DNA of 64,000 nucleotides from Candidatus Helicobacter avicola (GCA_019112865.1 DXIN01000036.1:1-64000); one strand, 5' to 3'. Shown: positions 15,269-25,911, counted from the first letter of the stretch. Notes: generated by a model from the letters alone, not told the origin. Made by a program: numbers and translations.

Positions 15269-18118
15269 TTATGTGCTACCCTCCTCTAATGCCACACACA
15301 TTTGTGTGTTCGCGGGATAGATGAGATAGCCTCGCACGCTCTTACCACTTAACTCACGCAAAAATTTCACATACTCCCCAACTTGCGCGAAATGCTCACT
15401 TCTTGGAAGATAAGAGCTCTTATAATCCAGCACGATGAGCTCCCTGTCATTTTGCAATAACGCGTCAATCCTAAAAAACCGCCCATTATACAGATACGAA
15501 ACCTCGGTGTGAATCTCATATGACTCACACAATGCCCGAAATTCCGCATTTTTTATCGTGTGTATAAAACGCGCTTGCACCTGTGCTAAGGCGTCTTGAG
15601 AAAGTGTAAAACCATAGAGATTGCGAGCGATATGGGACATTTCTATTATTTTATCGCAATTTGCTTGTGGCAAATTGGTATCGCTCACGGAGAGTGAATC
15701 TCCGCTCACTCCGCTACGCATAGCCTTGCCTAGTAAATATTCAAAATAGCTATGCAATGCCTTGCCAAACATCACAGATTCTAGGGAAAATTCTCTATGC
15801 TCTTTAGGTTGCTCCACCCTAGTAAAATCGCCTTGCCTACCAAGCACCGGAAGCGATGTGAAAGGACTTGCTAGATTCTGTGTATCTTGGGCTGGAGTAG
15901 GATTTTGAGCGATGGCAGATTCTATCGTGCCTTGTGTGCAAGGCTCTAGTCCCAAACGTTCGAAACGCGATTTTGTAGCCTTGCATACAATCATAAGGCT
16001 TTGCTTTGCCCTTGTGAAAGCGACATAGAGTTGGTTGAGGCTTTCGGTATCACTAAGCGTTGCCATTGCCTCCTTGGCGACTTTATACGCACTATCCAGC
16101 TCCTCTCGTCCCTTGTATGTATAATACACATTGGCAAGCTCTACTCCATCATACTCATACAAAATCCTATCTGTCGAGTTATTACTATCTTTTAGGCAAT
16201 CACTCACAATCAAATGCTTAAACTCCAAACCCTTAGATTTGTGGATTGTCATAATCCTAATGCCATAGGCACTTTCCTTGGGTGCATTCACATCTAGTGA
16301 GGTGTAGTCTTGCAAAAACTCCTCAATGCTCTCATATCGACAAACTTGCTCCAAAAACTGCATTGTCGCCGCACACCCTAGATGTAGGGATTCTATCACT
16401 TCATAGACATATTGCGCACAATGACCTCTATACGCAGGAAGTGGTGGTATCCAAAGCAATTCCTTACCAAGAAGCTTAGCAATATTGCGTTGGTAGAGTG
16501 GATTGTGCGTGTGAGCATAATACAGGGCATTGATAAGGACATTGCATGGGAAAGTATCAAAGAAATTTTGTGAAGTTTCAGCAATGACTTGCAGATTGGA
16601 ATCTTGGAATTTGATAAAATCACGCAAAATCTCGACCTCTTTATTCGTAAAAGCCAAAATCGTGATGTCATCGGGCTTCGCGCCATTTTCTAGCAGCTCG
16701 CACACATTTTCATACACCACCTTACAGACTTCATCGGCTTGCTGCTTGCTCTCTTGTGCATATCGCACCGACACATACCCTTGTGAGTTTTGGTTTTTAG
16801 GCGAGAGTTTTTGAGGGATATAGCTCGCGCCATATTGCGCGCCAAAAGTAGCATTGACAAACTCCAAAACCACCCTACTTGAGCGGTAATTGTAAGCAAG
16901 TTCATCAACTTTGAGCCTACGCGCCATTGCTTCAAATACCGCACTAAAGCCCCCGCGGAAGCCATAGATACTTTGCTTAGTATCACCCACCATAAACACA
17001 CTACGATCCTCAATCCGCCCACTACCGGATAGAATCTCCTCAAGCAATGGCAAAAGAATCTGATACTGCACGATACTTGTGTCCTGAAACTCATCAAGCA
17101 AAATATGCATAATCCTATCATCAAGGCGGAAATAAAAAAACGCACGATCTTGGTGTGTGTAGAGCAACTCTAAGACTTTGTAGGTGATGTCGTTGTAGCT
17201 CAAAACATTTGTTTTGCTTAAATACGCGTTTTTTATCTCCTTAAACCTCGTGATATATCGCGATACACGTGCAAAAATCTCACTCTCTTTACCACACAAA
17301 TACTTTCTTAGCAACTCCCGCAACTGCGCAAACTCTGAATCTAAGTGCTGAAGTTTTAGCTTTTTAAAATACCGATATTCCGAGCCTTTGAGCACCCAAG
17401 TTTTGCTCGCTAAAGATTCTATGCTCTCATAATTAAACGCGTCTATGCCCACCTGAGCAATGCCCTCTATGCTCGTGATACGCTCTCTAAGGGAGGCGAC
17501 TTTAGATTCTATGGTGTCTTTTATTTTCTCCAAATGCGTATGTGGAGAAAATCGCGCAAAAATCTCCTCAAGCTCATCATAACGCCACAAAATCTTTAAA
17601 AACTCGGCAATCTTTTGGCTTGCCCCAAAATACTGATAGCAAAATCGCGCAAAATCGCGCAATTCATTTGGGTTTAATGAATCCAAAAACCGCTCATAAA
17701 CCTCCTCTTGCGGATACCTACCGATTTCAAAATCACTCGCCACACCCACATACCAGCAAAACTTTTGTAAAATCGTATAAAAAAACGAATCAAGCGTGGT
17801 AATGCGTGTGTGAGATTGGGTAAATTCCGCATAAATGCGTGCGATATTTTCTCGCACAAATGTCTCACTGATACCATTTTTTTGGAGCTCAATAAAAAAA
17901 TCAATGCGCGCTAGTGTGCCATCTTGTGCGCCTTTGGCTAGGGCTTTGAGGCTTTGGGAGATTCTGCAGCGCATTTCATTTGAGGCTTTGTTGGTAAAGG
18001 TAAGCGTGAGGATCTCATAGGGCTTTGCACCCTTGCAGAGTAGATACACATAGCGCAATGCAAGAGCAAAAGTCTTGCCACTGCCCGCAGAAGCCCTAAG
18101 TGCTAAATATTGCTCCAT
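15269..18118 (-). CDS. addA: RecB-like helicase-nuclease (AddA of the AddAB recombination complex)
   Basis: 949 residues. UvrD-type helicase motifs in order: Walker A ASAGSGKT (9-16), LTLTFTNKAS, Walker B ILLDEFQDTS, VGDTKQSIYGFRGG, YNYRSS, and MTIHKSKGLEF, followed by LYVAFTRAK. The C-terminus has the RecB-type nuclease core GRFFRIDALLQNDRELIVLDYKSS. AddA processes double-strand breaks with AddB, which is not in the window; in Helicobacter the two genes are often unlinked. The gene ends at the far side of a 189-bp spacer from purF and starts two bases after the DUF2156 gene stops. Confidence 0.92.
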   Translation of the reverse strand: MEQYLALRASAGSGKTFALALRYVYLLCKGAKPYEILTLTFTNKASNEMRCRISQSLKALAKGAQDGTLARIDFFIELQKNGISETFVRENIARIYAEFTQSHTRITTLDSFFYTILQKFCWYVGVASDFEIGRYPQEEVYERFLDSLNPNELRDFARFCYQYFGASQKIAEFLKILWRYDELEEIFARFSPHTHLEKIKDTIESKVASLRERITSIEGIAQVGIDAFNYESIESLASKTWVLKGSEYRYFKKLKLQHLDSEFAQLRELLRKYLCGKESEIFARVSRYITRFKEIKNAYLSKTNVLSYNDITYKVLELLYTHQDRAFFYFRLDDRIMHILLDEFQDTSIVQYQILLPLLEEILSGSGRIEDRSVFMVGDTKQSIYGFRGGFSAVFEAMARRLKVDELAYNYRSSRVVLEFVNATFGAQYGASYIPQKLSPKNQNSQGYVSVRYAQESKQQADEVCKVVYENVCELLENGAKPDDITILAFTNKEVEILRDFIKFQDSNLQVIAETSQNFFDTFPCNVLINALYYAHTHNPLYQRNIAKLLGKELLWIPPLPAYRGHCAQYVYEVIESLHLGCAATMQFLEQVCRYESIEEFLQDYTSLDVNAPKESAYGIRIMTIHKSKGLEFKHLIVSDCLKDSNNSTDRILYEYDGVELANVYYTYKGREELDSAYKVAKEAMATLSDTESLNQLYVAFTRAKQSLMIVCKATKSRFERLGLEPCTQGTIESAIAQNPTPAQDTQNLASPFTSLPVLGRQGDFTRVEQPKEHREFSLESVMFGKALHSYFEYLLGKAMRSGVSGDSLSVSDTNLPQANCDKIIEMSHIARNLYGFTLSQDALAQVQARFIHTIKNAEFRALCESYEIHTEVSYLYNGRFFRIDALLQNDRELIVLDYKSSYLPRSEHFAQVGEYVKFLRELSGKSVRGYLIYPANTQMCVALEEGST

Positions 18119-18120
18119 AA

Positions 18121-19095
18121 TTATCCTTGTATTGTGGCTTTGAATTTCTCAAGCAAAAATGCTGGCTGATAGCTAAGTTTTGCCTTGCGTAAGCCCTCTA
18201 TCCCCAAATCCTCCTCACGATTGACCCACATACAATCACTAAAACAATGCTCCAAAACCTGCTGATTAATCGCCTGATAAATCCCGCGATATTGTGAATC
18301 TGCCTTTTCAATGTGCATCACCGCGACCTTGCCACATCTAGCACAATCGCCCTGTTCGCTAGATTCAGTTCCCTTATTAGATTCTGTGCTTAATTCACTC
18401 TCTAATACACAAGGCAGCACCTCACCGAAGCTAAACGCCACTACCTTACCATTGATAAAAATCACACCACCTTTTAAGCCTAATTTTTCATATGCCATAA
18501 GCGCATCTTTAATTCCAAGATACTCAAACTCCAATCCCGTATTTTTGTTTGGATTTGCCCCAAACCACATCTCATATGTCTCTAAAATCGCTGGAATATT
18601 GCGCGCGCTTATCTCCTCAAACACAAAATGCGGATATTCCTGTAAAAATGCGTTGAGATGATTTTTTTTCTTATGATACTTTCGTCCGCTCAAAGCAATA
18701 AGCTGCGCGACATTGTAGATATAATCAAATTTCTCGCGCACCGGAATGCTCTTAATCCCAAAATGTAAATCTATTATGTTTGCTTGCTCTTTGCTCATTG
18801 AGGCAAGATGTAGCGGCAGATTTAAGCTCGCATAATGCACTTTTAGATTCTCTAACACACGCAATGCACTCTCTATACAATCCGCCCCTATGGGGAAAAA
18901 CACAAATGGCTCACTACCCGCATAGCGCGTCTGTATCACAAGCATATCCTCCAGCACCGCATAAGCAATCTCACGCGCGTGCCGCCACATAAAGCAATTT
19001 GTGAAGTTCATATCAGAAAGCGCAATATTATCCCGTGCCATATACCGCTCAAAAGTCTCTTGCGCGTGCAAAGTAATGGGTGTAAAATCAATCAT
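18121..19095 (-). CDS. DUF2156 (phosphatidylglycerol lysyltransferase C-terminal-like) protein
   Basis: 324 residues. IDFTPITLHAQETFERYMAR, NFTNCFMWRH, EPFVFFPIG and GRKYHKKKNHLNAFLQEYP are the DUF2156 pattern, an acyl-CoA N-acyltransferase-like fold also found at the end of MprF. No membrane segments are present, so it is a soluble single-domain member. An insertion of about 30 residues (CVLESELSTESNKGTESSEQ, then CARC) interrupts the second half and contains an AGATTCT copy; its CARC could bind metal. Substrate unknown; these proteins may transfer amino acids or acyl groups. Confidence 0.78.
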   Translation of the reverse strand: MIDFTPITLHAQETFERYMARDNIALSDMNFTNCFMWRHAREIAYAVLEDMLVIQTRYAGSEPFVFFPIGADCIESALRVLENLKVHYASLNLPLHLASMSKEQANIIDLHFGIKSIPVREKFDYIYNVAQLIALSGRKYHKKKNHLNAFLQEYPHFVFEEISARNIPAILETYEMWFGANPNKNTGLEFEYLGIKDALMAYEKLGLKGGVIFINGKVVAFSFGEVLPCVLESELSTESNKGTESSEQGDCARCGKVAVMHIEKADSQYRGIYQAINQQVLEHCFSDCMWVNREEDLGIEGLRKAKLSYQPAFLLEKFKATIQG

Positions 19096-19107
19096 TGCCT
19101 GCCTTTA

Positions 19108-20217
19108 TTATTCAAAATCAAACCCCGCTACATAGCTCCCAAGCCATTTCAACTCCTCTTTGCGTTTAGCAAAAAGTGCTTGGACATTTTCATCAAGATA
19201 ATGCCCTTTAAAATCGATAAAAAACCCAAAGGCAAAATTATGCTGGGCTTTGATAGGACGCGAATCGATTTTGGTGAGATTAATACCAAAATGCTTAAAA
19301 TCCTCTAAGAGTCTAAAGAGCGCGGCAGTTTCTTTGTAATTGTGTAGGGTTGCAAACACGGAAGTTTTGTCGTTGCCACTTGGAGCATTAACAAAATCGC
19401 TCACCACCACAAAACGCGTGCGATTATCGTGTGTATCCTCAATATTTTCAAACATTATAGGAAGATCATAAATTTTAGCCGCGACTTTAGAGCAAATTGC
19501 CGCACTTGAGCTCTCCTCACTCACAATCTGTGCAGCCTTAGCAGTAGAATCCACAGGCACAAACTCCAACTCATCTAAATTGTGTGATTTCAAAAACTCA
19601 CTACATTGCCCAAAGGCTATATCCTTAGAGTAGATTCTGCGCACGCGCTCAAGATGCTCGCATTTAGAAACAAAACTATGATGGATTGGTAACACCAGCT
19701 CGGCAATAATCTTTAAATTAGAACTACTTAGATTATCAATAGTTGCACCCACCACACCATTTGTATTGTTCTCTATCGGCACGACACCATATTTCACGCG
19801 CTTTTGCTCCAATGCCTTAAACACCGAAGGTATGGTATTGAGCGCAATATACTCACTCATTGCCCCAAATCTCTCACGCGCCGCCTGGTGTGTATAGCTC
19901 CCAATAGGTCCCAAAAACGCGACTTTTTGACGCATCTCAAGATTACGAGAAATAGCAAAAATCTCTTGATATATCGCACTCACTGCCTTTTTGTCCAAAA
20001 AATCATCATCACCCAAATCCGCACTCAAACGCTCAATAATCGCCTTTTCACGCTCCGGACGATAGATTGCACTACCAACTTGCTGTTTTTGCACTCCGAC
20101 TTTATGCACGAGATTCATACGCTCTTTGAGCAATGCTAGAATCTGCGTATCGACTTTGTCAATATCTTTGCGTAAAGAATCTAAAATCTTTTCATCATTG
20201 ATTGTGTTTTTTTGCAT
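19108..20217 (-). CDS. pheA: Bifunctional chorismate mutase / prephenate dehydratase
   Basis: 369 residues. Residues about 1-95 are an AroQ-type chorismate mutase helix bundle (LRKDIDKVDTQILALLKERM, YRPEREKAIIERL). Prephenate dehydratase follows (VAFLGPIGSYTHQAARE, YGVVPIENNTNGVVG, DNRTRFVVVSD), then an ACT regulatory domain (KTSVFATLHNYKETAALFRL with LTKIDSRPIK). It converts chorismate to phenylpyruvate for phenylalanine synthesis and is likely feedback-inhibited by phenylalanine through the ACT domain. Genes on both sides are on the same strand with short gaps. Confidence 0.95.
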   Translation of the reverse strand: MQKNTINDEKILDSLRKDIDKVDTQILALLKERMNLVHKVGVQKQQVGSAIYRPEREKAIIERLSADLGDDDFLDKKAVSAIYQEIFAISRNLEMRQKVAFLGPIGSYTHQAARERFGAMSEYIALNTIPSVFKALEQKRVKYGVVPIENNTNGVVGATIDNLSSSNLKIIAELVLPIHHSFVSKCEHLERVRRIYSKDIAFGQCSEFLKSHNLDELEFVPVDSTAKAAQIVSEESSSAAICSKVAAKIYDLPIMFENIEDTHDNRTRFVVVSDFVNAPSGNDKTSVFATLHNYKETAALFRLLEDFKHFGINLTKIDSRPIKAQHNFAFGFFIDFKGHYLDENVQALFAKRKEELKWLGSYVAGFDFE

Positions 20218-20248
20218 CGCCTACCTTTAAAATCAAATTTTCACCACT

Positions 20249-21535
20249 CTAATTGCCTGTATGTCTCTGCTCTAGTGCCTTAATCTCATCAGCTACCATA
20301 TTTTCAAAGCATTCCATAGGTTTGATGAGAAAATCCTCATCATCTTGCACACCCACTTCTGCGGCACGCGGACGCGTATTGTATGTGTGTGCCATACTAT
20401 ACCCATACGCCCCAACATTTTCAAACGCTACAATATCGCTATGTGCTAGTGGTGGTAGCACAATGTCCTTTGCCAAAAAATCACTAGATTCACAAATCGC
20501 TCCCACAACATCAGCTCTGCTTTGATGAGATTTTATCCCCTCACTAAGACATAAATCCTCTGCACACACGATATTATCCCTCTGCACCACTCTCATTGTA
20601 TGCACCGCATTGTAGAGTGCCGGACGCATTAAGTCATTCATCGCCGCATCGACTATCACAAACCGCTTATGCCCATTGTGCTTTTCATAGAGCACTTTGC
20701 TCACAAGCACGCCACTTTTGCCCACGATATACCTGCCCGGCTCACAGATAATCGTTACATCAAGCCCGCGCAATGCCTCTAAAATCGCCTGTGCGTAGTC
20801 ATACAAAGGGATCTCGCGTTCATCTGTGTAGCGGATCCCCACACCACCGCCTACATCAAAGAATTTAATGTCAATTTTTAATGCCAAAAGGCTATGGGTA
20901 AGCTCGGCGATTTTCATTGCACCCTGTCTGATAGGCTCTAAATCCGTGAGTTGTGAGCCTATGTGGAAATGTATGCCAATAGGCTCAATGTGCGGGGAGT
21001 TTTTGGCAAAGATATACATCTGTTTAGCACTCTGTATATCCACGCCAAATTTATTTTCGTGCAAGCCTGTGGAGATGTAGGGGTGAGTTTTGGCATCGAT
21101 ATTGGGATTGACACGCACCGAGATTCGTGCCACTACCCCCAAGTCTTTGGCAATAGATTCTATGCGCTCTAGCTCTGCTGCGCTCTCGACATTGAGAAAC
21201 AAAATATCGCTTTTGAGTGCCTCACAAATCTCATCATCGCGCTTGCCCACGCCACTATAGATAATCTTGTATTTGGGTATGCCCGCTAGTAATGCGCGCC
21301 GCACCTCACCGATAGACACACAATCCGCACCCGATCCAAGTTTAGCAAGATGATTAATAATACTAAGATTAGAATTTGCTTTGAGCGCATAGCAAATAAG
21401 AGATTTTCGTGCCTTAAAGGCATTTTTAAACGCTTGAAATTGAGTAGTGATAGAGTGGAAATCATACACATACAAGGGTGTGCCATATTTTTGCGCACAA
21501 CGCGCAAGTAGGGCATTATTTAGGGCATTATCCAT
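20249..21535 (-). CDS. lysA: Diaminopimelate decarboxylase
   Basis: 428 residues from the ATG at 21533-21535; an 18-codon longer reading starts at a GTG with no ribosome site. PLP-dependent fold III enzyme: Schiff-base Lys in LICYALKANSN, GGGVGIRY, EPGRYIVGKSG, and the substrate Cys region ICESSDFLAKD, with AYGYSMAHTYN near the end. It makes lysine from meso-diaminopimelate. dapE, an earlier step of the same pathway, is at 58304-59446. Confidence 0.94.
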   Translation of the reverse strand: MDNALNNALLARCAQKYGTPLYVYDFHSITTQFQAFKNAFKARKSLICYALKANSNLSIINHLAKLGSGADCVSIGEVRRALLAGIPKYKIIYSGVGKRDDEICEALKSDILFLNVESAAELERIESIAKDLGVVARISVRVNPNIDAKTHPYISTGLHENKFGVDIQSAKQMYIFAKNSPHIEPIGIHFHIGSQLTDLEPIRQGAMKIAELTHSLLALKIDIKFFDVGGGVGIRYTDEREIPLYDYAQAILEALRGLDVTIICEPGRYIVGKSGVLVSKVLYEKHNGHKRFVIVDAAMNDLMRPALYNAVHTMRVVQRDNIVCAEDLCLSEGIKSHQSRADVVGAICESSDFLAKDIVLPPLAHSDIVAFENVGAYGYSMAHTYNTRPRAAEVGVQDDEDFLIKPMECFENMVADEIKALEQRHTGN

Positions 21536-21626
21536 AGTTCTTAGGGCTCCAAAATATTTGGGGGTTTGATAAGCGGTTATTCTAACCACATAGCTTTAAA
21601 ATAGCCTTAATCAGAATCCAAAATAT

Positions 21627-22538
21627 CTACTCGCCATAGATTCGCACAAATCTCGTATGTTTGGGGATTCCATTCTTGCTAAAACCATTGTATTGATAAG
21701 TGATAATTGTGCCAATTTTTGGGGGATTAGCACGAAGTGCATCATTAAGACCGCTACCAATTTTGAAAGTTATACGCTTATTATGCCATATGCTCGGAAT
21801 TAGGACATCTCTACCGCTTTGGAGCACCTGCTCACACACAAGCGCACCGATTTTACCACGCAAACGCCCATTACCCTGTGTGTAACCTATAATCCTACAT
21901 TCACTATCAGTATAAGCCTTGAGTTTAAACGCATTTTTTGCTCTACCAGCACGATACCCTCGCTCATCAGGACGGATTATCAACCCTTCGCCACCATATT
22001 TTAAAACCTCATTAAGCATTGCTTGCAAGTGTGAATCTAGAGTATGCAAATCTTGTGGCTCCAAGATATGCTGTGTAATGAGGCGCACATTTGGCGGATT
22101 ATGTGTATGCAAAAATATCCTAACCTCTTCCAAACGCTCACTTAAGGTGCATTGCCTATCCTTAATCCCACAGCTAGGCGCATCAAAGACCAAATACTTC
22201 ACATCACGCCACTGCTCACAAGTAGAATCCTGCATATTTGCAAGGCTTTGAATCTCCTCAAACCTCCCATAACCAAGCCACAATTCCCCATCAAGCGCAA
22301 AGGGTGGTAGCTGCTGTGTAAAGCATTTAGGCGCATTGATGGGATTACCCCTTTTGGTCATAAAGTGTTTAGAATCCCACACACCACGAACTCCATCATA
22401 TTTTTCACTCACAAGATAGCGCACAGAATCAACCAGCTCTTGTTGATAGACTCTAAACTCTACAACCTCTAATCCAAAGACATTATATGCACAAACAAAC
22501 ACAAATGCTCTTAAAAAGATAAAAATACGAATACACAC
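21627..22538 (-). CDS. Exported ATP-dependent DNA ligase (LigE/Lig B-type small ligase)
   Basis: 303 residues. Nucleotidyltransferase motifs: adenylation Lys in SEKYDGVRG (motif I), FALDGELW (III), GGEGLIIR (IV) and AFKLKAY (V), followed by an OB-fold with GYTQGNGRLRGKIGALV. The N-terminus (IRIFIFLRAFVFVCAYNVFG) is a cleavable signal peptide, so the enzyme is likely periplasmic. Minimal ATP ligases of this kind occur in naturally competent bacteria such as Campylobacter, Haemophilus and Neisseria and may mend incoming or extracellular DNA. The start is GTG with no obvious ribosome site, 12 bases upstream of the clpA stop in the opposite sense of reading order. Confidence 0.85.
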   Translation of the reverse strand: MCIRIFIFLRAFVFVCAYNVFGLEVVEFRVYQQELVDSVRYLVSEKYDGVRGVWDSKHFMTKRGNPINAPKCFTQQLPPFALDGELWLGYGRFEEIQSLANMQDSTCEQWRDVKYLVFDAPSCGIKDRQCTLSERLEEVRIFLHTHNPPNVRLITQHILEPQDLHTLDSHLQAMLNEVLKYGGEGLIIRPDERGYRAGRAKNAFKLKAYTDSECRIIGYTQGNGRLRGKIGALVCEQVLQSGRDVLIPSIWHNKRITFKIGSGLNDALRANPPKIGTIITYQYNGFSKNGIPKHTRFVRIYGE

Positions 22539-22549
22539 GATAAAACTTA

Positions 22550-24751
22550 CTAAAGCACCTGCAAATGTAATGCTTTATTTTTAAGAGTGATTGCTACCTT
22601 GCCACCTTTTTTGAGTTTGCCAAAAAGTATTTCATCGCTAAGCGGGAGCTTGATTTGTGTATCTATCAAACGTCGTATTTCACGCGCACCTAGTGTGTTA
22701 TCCACACTATGAGTTGCCAAATATTCTAACACTTTAGAATCTGGCAGAAGCGTGATTTTCTTGTCTTTGAGCTGGAGGTTTAGGTCGTCAAGATATTTTT
22801 GTGCAATAAGGCGGTATTCTCGCACGCCAAGCGCATCAAAATGCACTACTCCATCAAGCCGTGATCGAAATTCCGGCGAGAAGAGGTGCTTGATAGCTCC
22901 CTCGCTTTTGCCCTTATTGTCGGCATTAAAGCCCAGAGTGTTGCCCTCTTTGCTACCGGCATTGCTCGTCATAATCACAATGACATTTTTAAAATCTGCT
23001 CGATTCCCCGCATTATCTGTCAAACTTGCAGAATCTAACACTTGCAATAGCACATTATAAATATCACTATGTGCCTTTTCAATTTCATCAAGCAACAGCA
23101 CACAATAAGGATTTTTGCGTATAGAATCCACAAGCAATCCCCCCTGCTCAAATCCCACATACCCAGCCGGTGCACCGATAAGTCGCGATATGGAGTGGGA
23201 TTCCATATATTCGCTCATATCAAACTTTACAAACGCGATACCCAAGGCTTTAGCAAGCTCAATACTAAGCTCTGTCTTGCCTACACCACTTGGTCCTGCA
23301 AACACAAAGCTCCCGATGGGCTTATTAAGTTCGCCTAATCCTGCCTTGTTTTTCTTAATCACACGCACGACTTCTTCAATAGCTTTATTTTGCGAAAAAA
23401 TACGTTTTTTAAGTGTTTTTTCTAAATCTTTAAGCACTCTGCTTTCATCACGATTGACTTGAGTTTTTGGGATATGCACACTTTTTGAGATGATGAGTTC
23501 AATATCCCTTGGCTTGATTGTTGGCAGAGAATCTTTGGTGTTTATTTTAAAATACGCACCACTTTCATCAAGCAAATCAATCGCCTTATCAGGCAAAAAC
23601 CTATCCGTAATATAGCGATGTGAGAGATCTACACACGCCTTGAGCGTGGCGTGCGTGTATTTGACATTATGAAACTTCTCATAAATAGGCTGTAAGCCCT
23701 CCAAAATCTTATAACAATCCTCTATACTTGGCTCTTTGACTTCTACCTTGCAAAAACGTCTAAGCAATGCCTTGTCTTTGTCAAAAGTTTGCTTAAACTC
23801 ATTAAAGGTCGTCGCTCCAATGCAGCGCAGGGAACCATTAGCTAGGGCGGGTTTGAGGAGGTTTGAGGCATCAAGACTTGAGCTATTTGCCGCTCCAGCA
23901 CCCACAATCGTGTGAATCTCATCAATAAACACGATGCTATTTGGAATCTTCTCAAGCTCGGCTAGCACACCCTTAAGACGCTTTTCAAAATCCCCACGAT
24001 ACTTACTTCCAGACACCATAGAAGCTAAATCAAGCATAAATATCTGTGCATCATATAATGCCTGTGGCACGCGTTTTTGACTAATCTCTAATGCAAGTCC
24101 CTCAGCTATTGCACTTTTACCTACACCAGATTCACCAATAAGCACGGGATTATTTTTCTTGCGTCTGCATAAAATCTCACTGATACGCAAAATCTCCTCA
24201 TTGCGTCCAATGATAGGGTCTATTTTGCCATCAATCGCCGCTTGCGTGAGATTCTTAGCAAATTGTGCAAGGTAGCTCTCCTGCCTTTGGTTACTCCCAT
24301 TTCCATTCTCTCGCTGCTGGCTGTCCTTTTCCTGCTCTTGTGTGAGATAAGTAAGCACAGAATATCTATCAATGCCTTGAGAATTCAGAATCTTGGCACT
24401 ATAACAATGCTGTTCCTCAAGAACCGCAGCGATAAAATCCCCAATTTCTGGCTGTCTTTTTCTACCCTGTGCTTGCACATGTCCTATCATTAATCCAAAA
24501 ATCCTCTCTAACGATGGTGTGTGCATAGGAATATTGTCAAGACTTCTTGAGCTTGGAATATAACGTTTGAGATACGCATAAGTGATGCTAGCCATTTCAT
24601 TGACATTGCCTCCAAATTTTCCCAAAAACTCACTACCCTCTTTGCTGTATAAAAGTGCCAAGAATATATGTTCGGTTGTCAAAACATTATGTTGCATTTC
24701 CCTTGCAATTTCTGTCGCTTCACTGATAATAAGTGGCAAATTGTGTGTCAT
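22550..24751 (-). CDS. clpA: ATP-dependent Clp protease ATP-binding subunit ClpA
   Basis: 733 residues. N-domain ([20 protein letters not shown]), then AAA module 1 (Walker A GESGVGKS, Walker [15 protein letters not shown]), and AAA module 2 ([32 protein letters not shown]). No ClpB-type coiled-coil middle domain, so ClpA and not ClpB. Unfolds substrates for ClpP; the adaptor ClpS is encoded immediately upstream, as usual. A Gln/Asn-rich linker separates the N-domain from module 1. Confidence 0.95.
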   Translation of the reverse strand: MTHNLPLIISEATEIAREMQHNVLTTEHIFLALLYSKEGSEFLGKFGGNVNEMASITYAYLKRYIPSSRSLDNIPMHTPSLERIFGLMIGHVQAQGRKRQPEIGDFIAAVLEEQHCYSAKILNSQGIDRYSVLTYLTQEQEKDSQQRENGNGSNQRQESYLAQFAKNLTQAAIDGKIDPIIGRNEEILRISEILCRRKKNNPVLIGESGVGKSAIAEGLALEISQKRVPQALYDAQIFMLDLASMVSGSKYRGDFEKRLKGVLAELEKIPNSIVFIDEIHTIVGAGAANSSSLDASNLLKPALANGSLRCIGATTFNEFKQTFDKDKALLRRFCKVEVKEPSIEDCYKILEGLQPIYEKFHNVKYTHATLKACVDLSHRYITDRFLPDKAIDLLDESGAYFKINTKDSLPTIKPRDIELIISKSVHIPKTQVNRDESRVLKDLEKTLKKRIFSQNKAIEEVVRVIKKNKAGLGELNKPIGSFVFAGPSGVGKTELSIELAKALGIAFVKFDMSEYMESHSISRLIGAPAGYVGFEQGGLLVDSIRKNPYCVLLLDEIEKAHSDIYNVLLQVLDSASLTDNAGNRADFKNVIVIMTSNAGSKEGNTLGFNADNKGKSEGAIKHLFSPEFRSRLDGVVHFDALGVREYRLIAQKYLDDLNLQLKDKKITLLPDSKVLEYLATHSVDNTLGAREIRRLIDTQIKLPLSDEILFGKLKKGGKVAITLKNKALHLQVL

Positions 24752-24760
24752 TGTCCGCCT

Positions 24761-25057
24761 TTAAATCTGTTTTGTTTCTACACGAAGTGGATAACCATTT
24801 TGTTTCGCCAAGTCAAGTGTGATTCTTGCCTTGAGCTCTGCGATATCGTAGGGATATACGCCACATATCCCAGAGCCTTCTTTGTGAATCTTGAGCATAA
24901 CCTCCACTGCCTCATCGTTATTTTTCTCAAAAATTCTCATCAATACATCAATAACAAAATCCATCGTCGTCCAATCATCATTAAAAAGTATTACTTGATA
25001 GAGCGTTGGTTCCTCAAGTGCTATATCCGTGGCACTCTCATGGGTAATTTGTGGCAT
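24761..25057 (-). CDS. clpS: ClpS adaptor (N-end rule)
   Basis: 98 residues. LYQVILFNDDWTTMDFVIDVLMRIF and VMLKIHKEGSGICGVYPYDIAE are the ClpS core; the Asp-Asp of FNDD and the Met/His pocket residues that bind N-degron side chains are present. Delivers N-end rule substrates to ClpA, whose gene starts 10 bp downstream. Divergent from the DJ-1 family gene, with a 103-bp shared upstream region. Confidence 0.95.
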   Translation of the reverse strand: MPQITHESATDIALEEPTLYQVILFNDDWTTMDFVIDVLMRIFEKNNDEAVEVMLKIHKEGSGICGVYPYDIAELKARITLDLAKQNGYPLRVETKQI

Positions 25058-25160
25058 TTAAGCTTTCTCCTAAAATTTTTAGCTAGCATTTTACCAAACT
25101 TTGTCTATTTAACAATAAATTTTATAGTTCAAAATACAACATCACAAAGGGGGGCTTTAT

Positions 25161-25760
25161 ATGAAAAAAGTTATTGTGCCAATTGCAAAGGGATTTGAAG
25201 AAATTGAGCTTGTAAGTATCGCAGACATCTTACGACGTTGCCAGATAGCAGTGGAGATTCTCTCACTAGAATCTAGCCTAAGTGTTGTGGGAGCACATGG
25301 CATCACACTGCAAACCGATGGATTCTTTGGGATACAAACATATGAGGATTATGACTGCATTGCTCTAGCGGGTGGTTATGAAAATATGCAAAATATGCGG
25401 ACACACCAAAAACTAGAAGAGGTGTTAAATAATTTTCGCCACGCACATAAGCTTATTGCAGCCATCTGTGCTTCACCTATTGTCTTAGCATACTTTGGAA
25501 TTTTAGAAGGTGATTTTACCTGCTATCCCTCCTGCCAGCAAGAAGCCATAAGCAGCAGCAAAAAAACATTGCATTTTATGAATCAAAAAGTGTGCTTTAT
25601 AGATCGTATCCTTACTTCACAAGGACCAGCTACGGCTATGGAATTTGCGCTAAGACTTGCGGACATCTTACATACACAGGATTTAAGAACGTATCAAACC
25701 AACACAAGTTTTCAAAATCCGATCGTTCAACACATTGCTGATGGACTACTCTATCAGTGA
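25161..25760 (+). CDS. DJ-1/PfpI family protein (YajL/ThiJ-like)
   Basis: 199 residues. KGFEEIELVSIADILRR supplies the conserved Glu (E16) and AAICASPIVLA the nucleophile elbow Cys (C103); the final SQGPATAMEFALRL helix completes the DJ-1 core. Members act as redox-sensitive chaperones or on glyoxal adducts. It is one of only three plus-strand genes in the window, with a strong AAAGGGGGGC ribosome site and TATAGT-like -10 in the short region it shares with clpS. Confidence 0.88.
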   Translation: MKKVIVPIAKGFEEIELVSIADILRRCQIAVEILSLESSLSVVGAHGITLQTDGFFGIQTYEDYDCIALAGGYENMQNMRTHQKLEEVLNNFRHAHKLIAAICASPIVLAYFGILEGDFTCYPSCQQEAISSSKKTLHFMNQKVCFIDRILTSQGPATAMEFALRLADILHTQDLRTYQTNTSFQNPIVQHIADGLLYQ

Positions 25761-25864
25761 TGTGTGAGATCACAACCAAGACATCAAAAGCATAAATTAA
25801 TTTAGCACATAATGTAAGGTGAGTTTTTGAATAAAATAACTGCCAACATAAGAAATATACAACC

Positions 25865-25899
25865 CTCCTAAACTCCCACAAAAATAAAGCTTAGGAGGA
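25865..25899. terminator. Inverted repeat between convergent DJ-1 family gene and fusA
   Basis: CCTCCTAA (25865-25872) pairs with TTAGGAGG (25892-25899) across a 19-base loop, in the gap between two genes that converge. Neither side has a clear T run, so termination would be weak or factor-assisted. Position is the main argument. Confidence 0.3.
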
Positions 25900-25911
25900 A
25901 ACCCAAGTAGA

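Noticed and set aside
24668-25198. 176-residue plus-strand frame across clpA/clpS and the DJ-1 start
   Set aside because: It is antisense to clpA and clpS and reads into the DJ-1 family gene in another frame; no recognisable protein.
25865-25899. Strong bidirectional rho-independent terminator
   Set aside because: The stem is fair but the loop is 19 bases and there is no T run on either side; kept only as a weak candidate.
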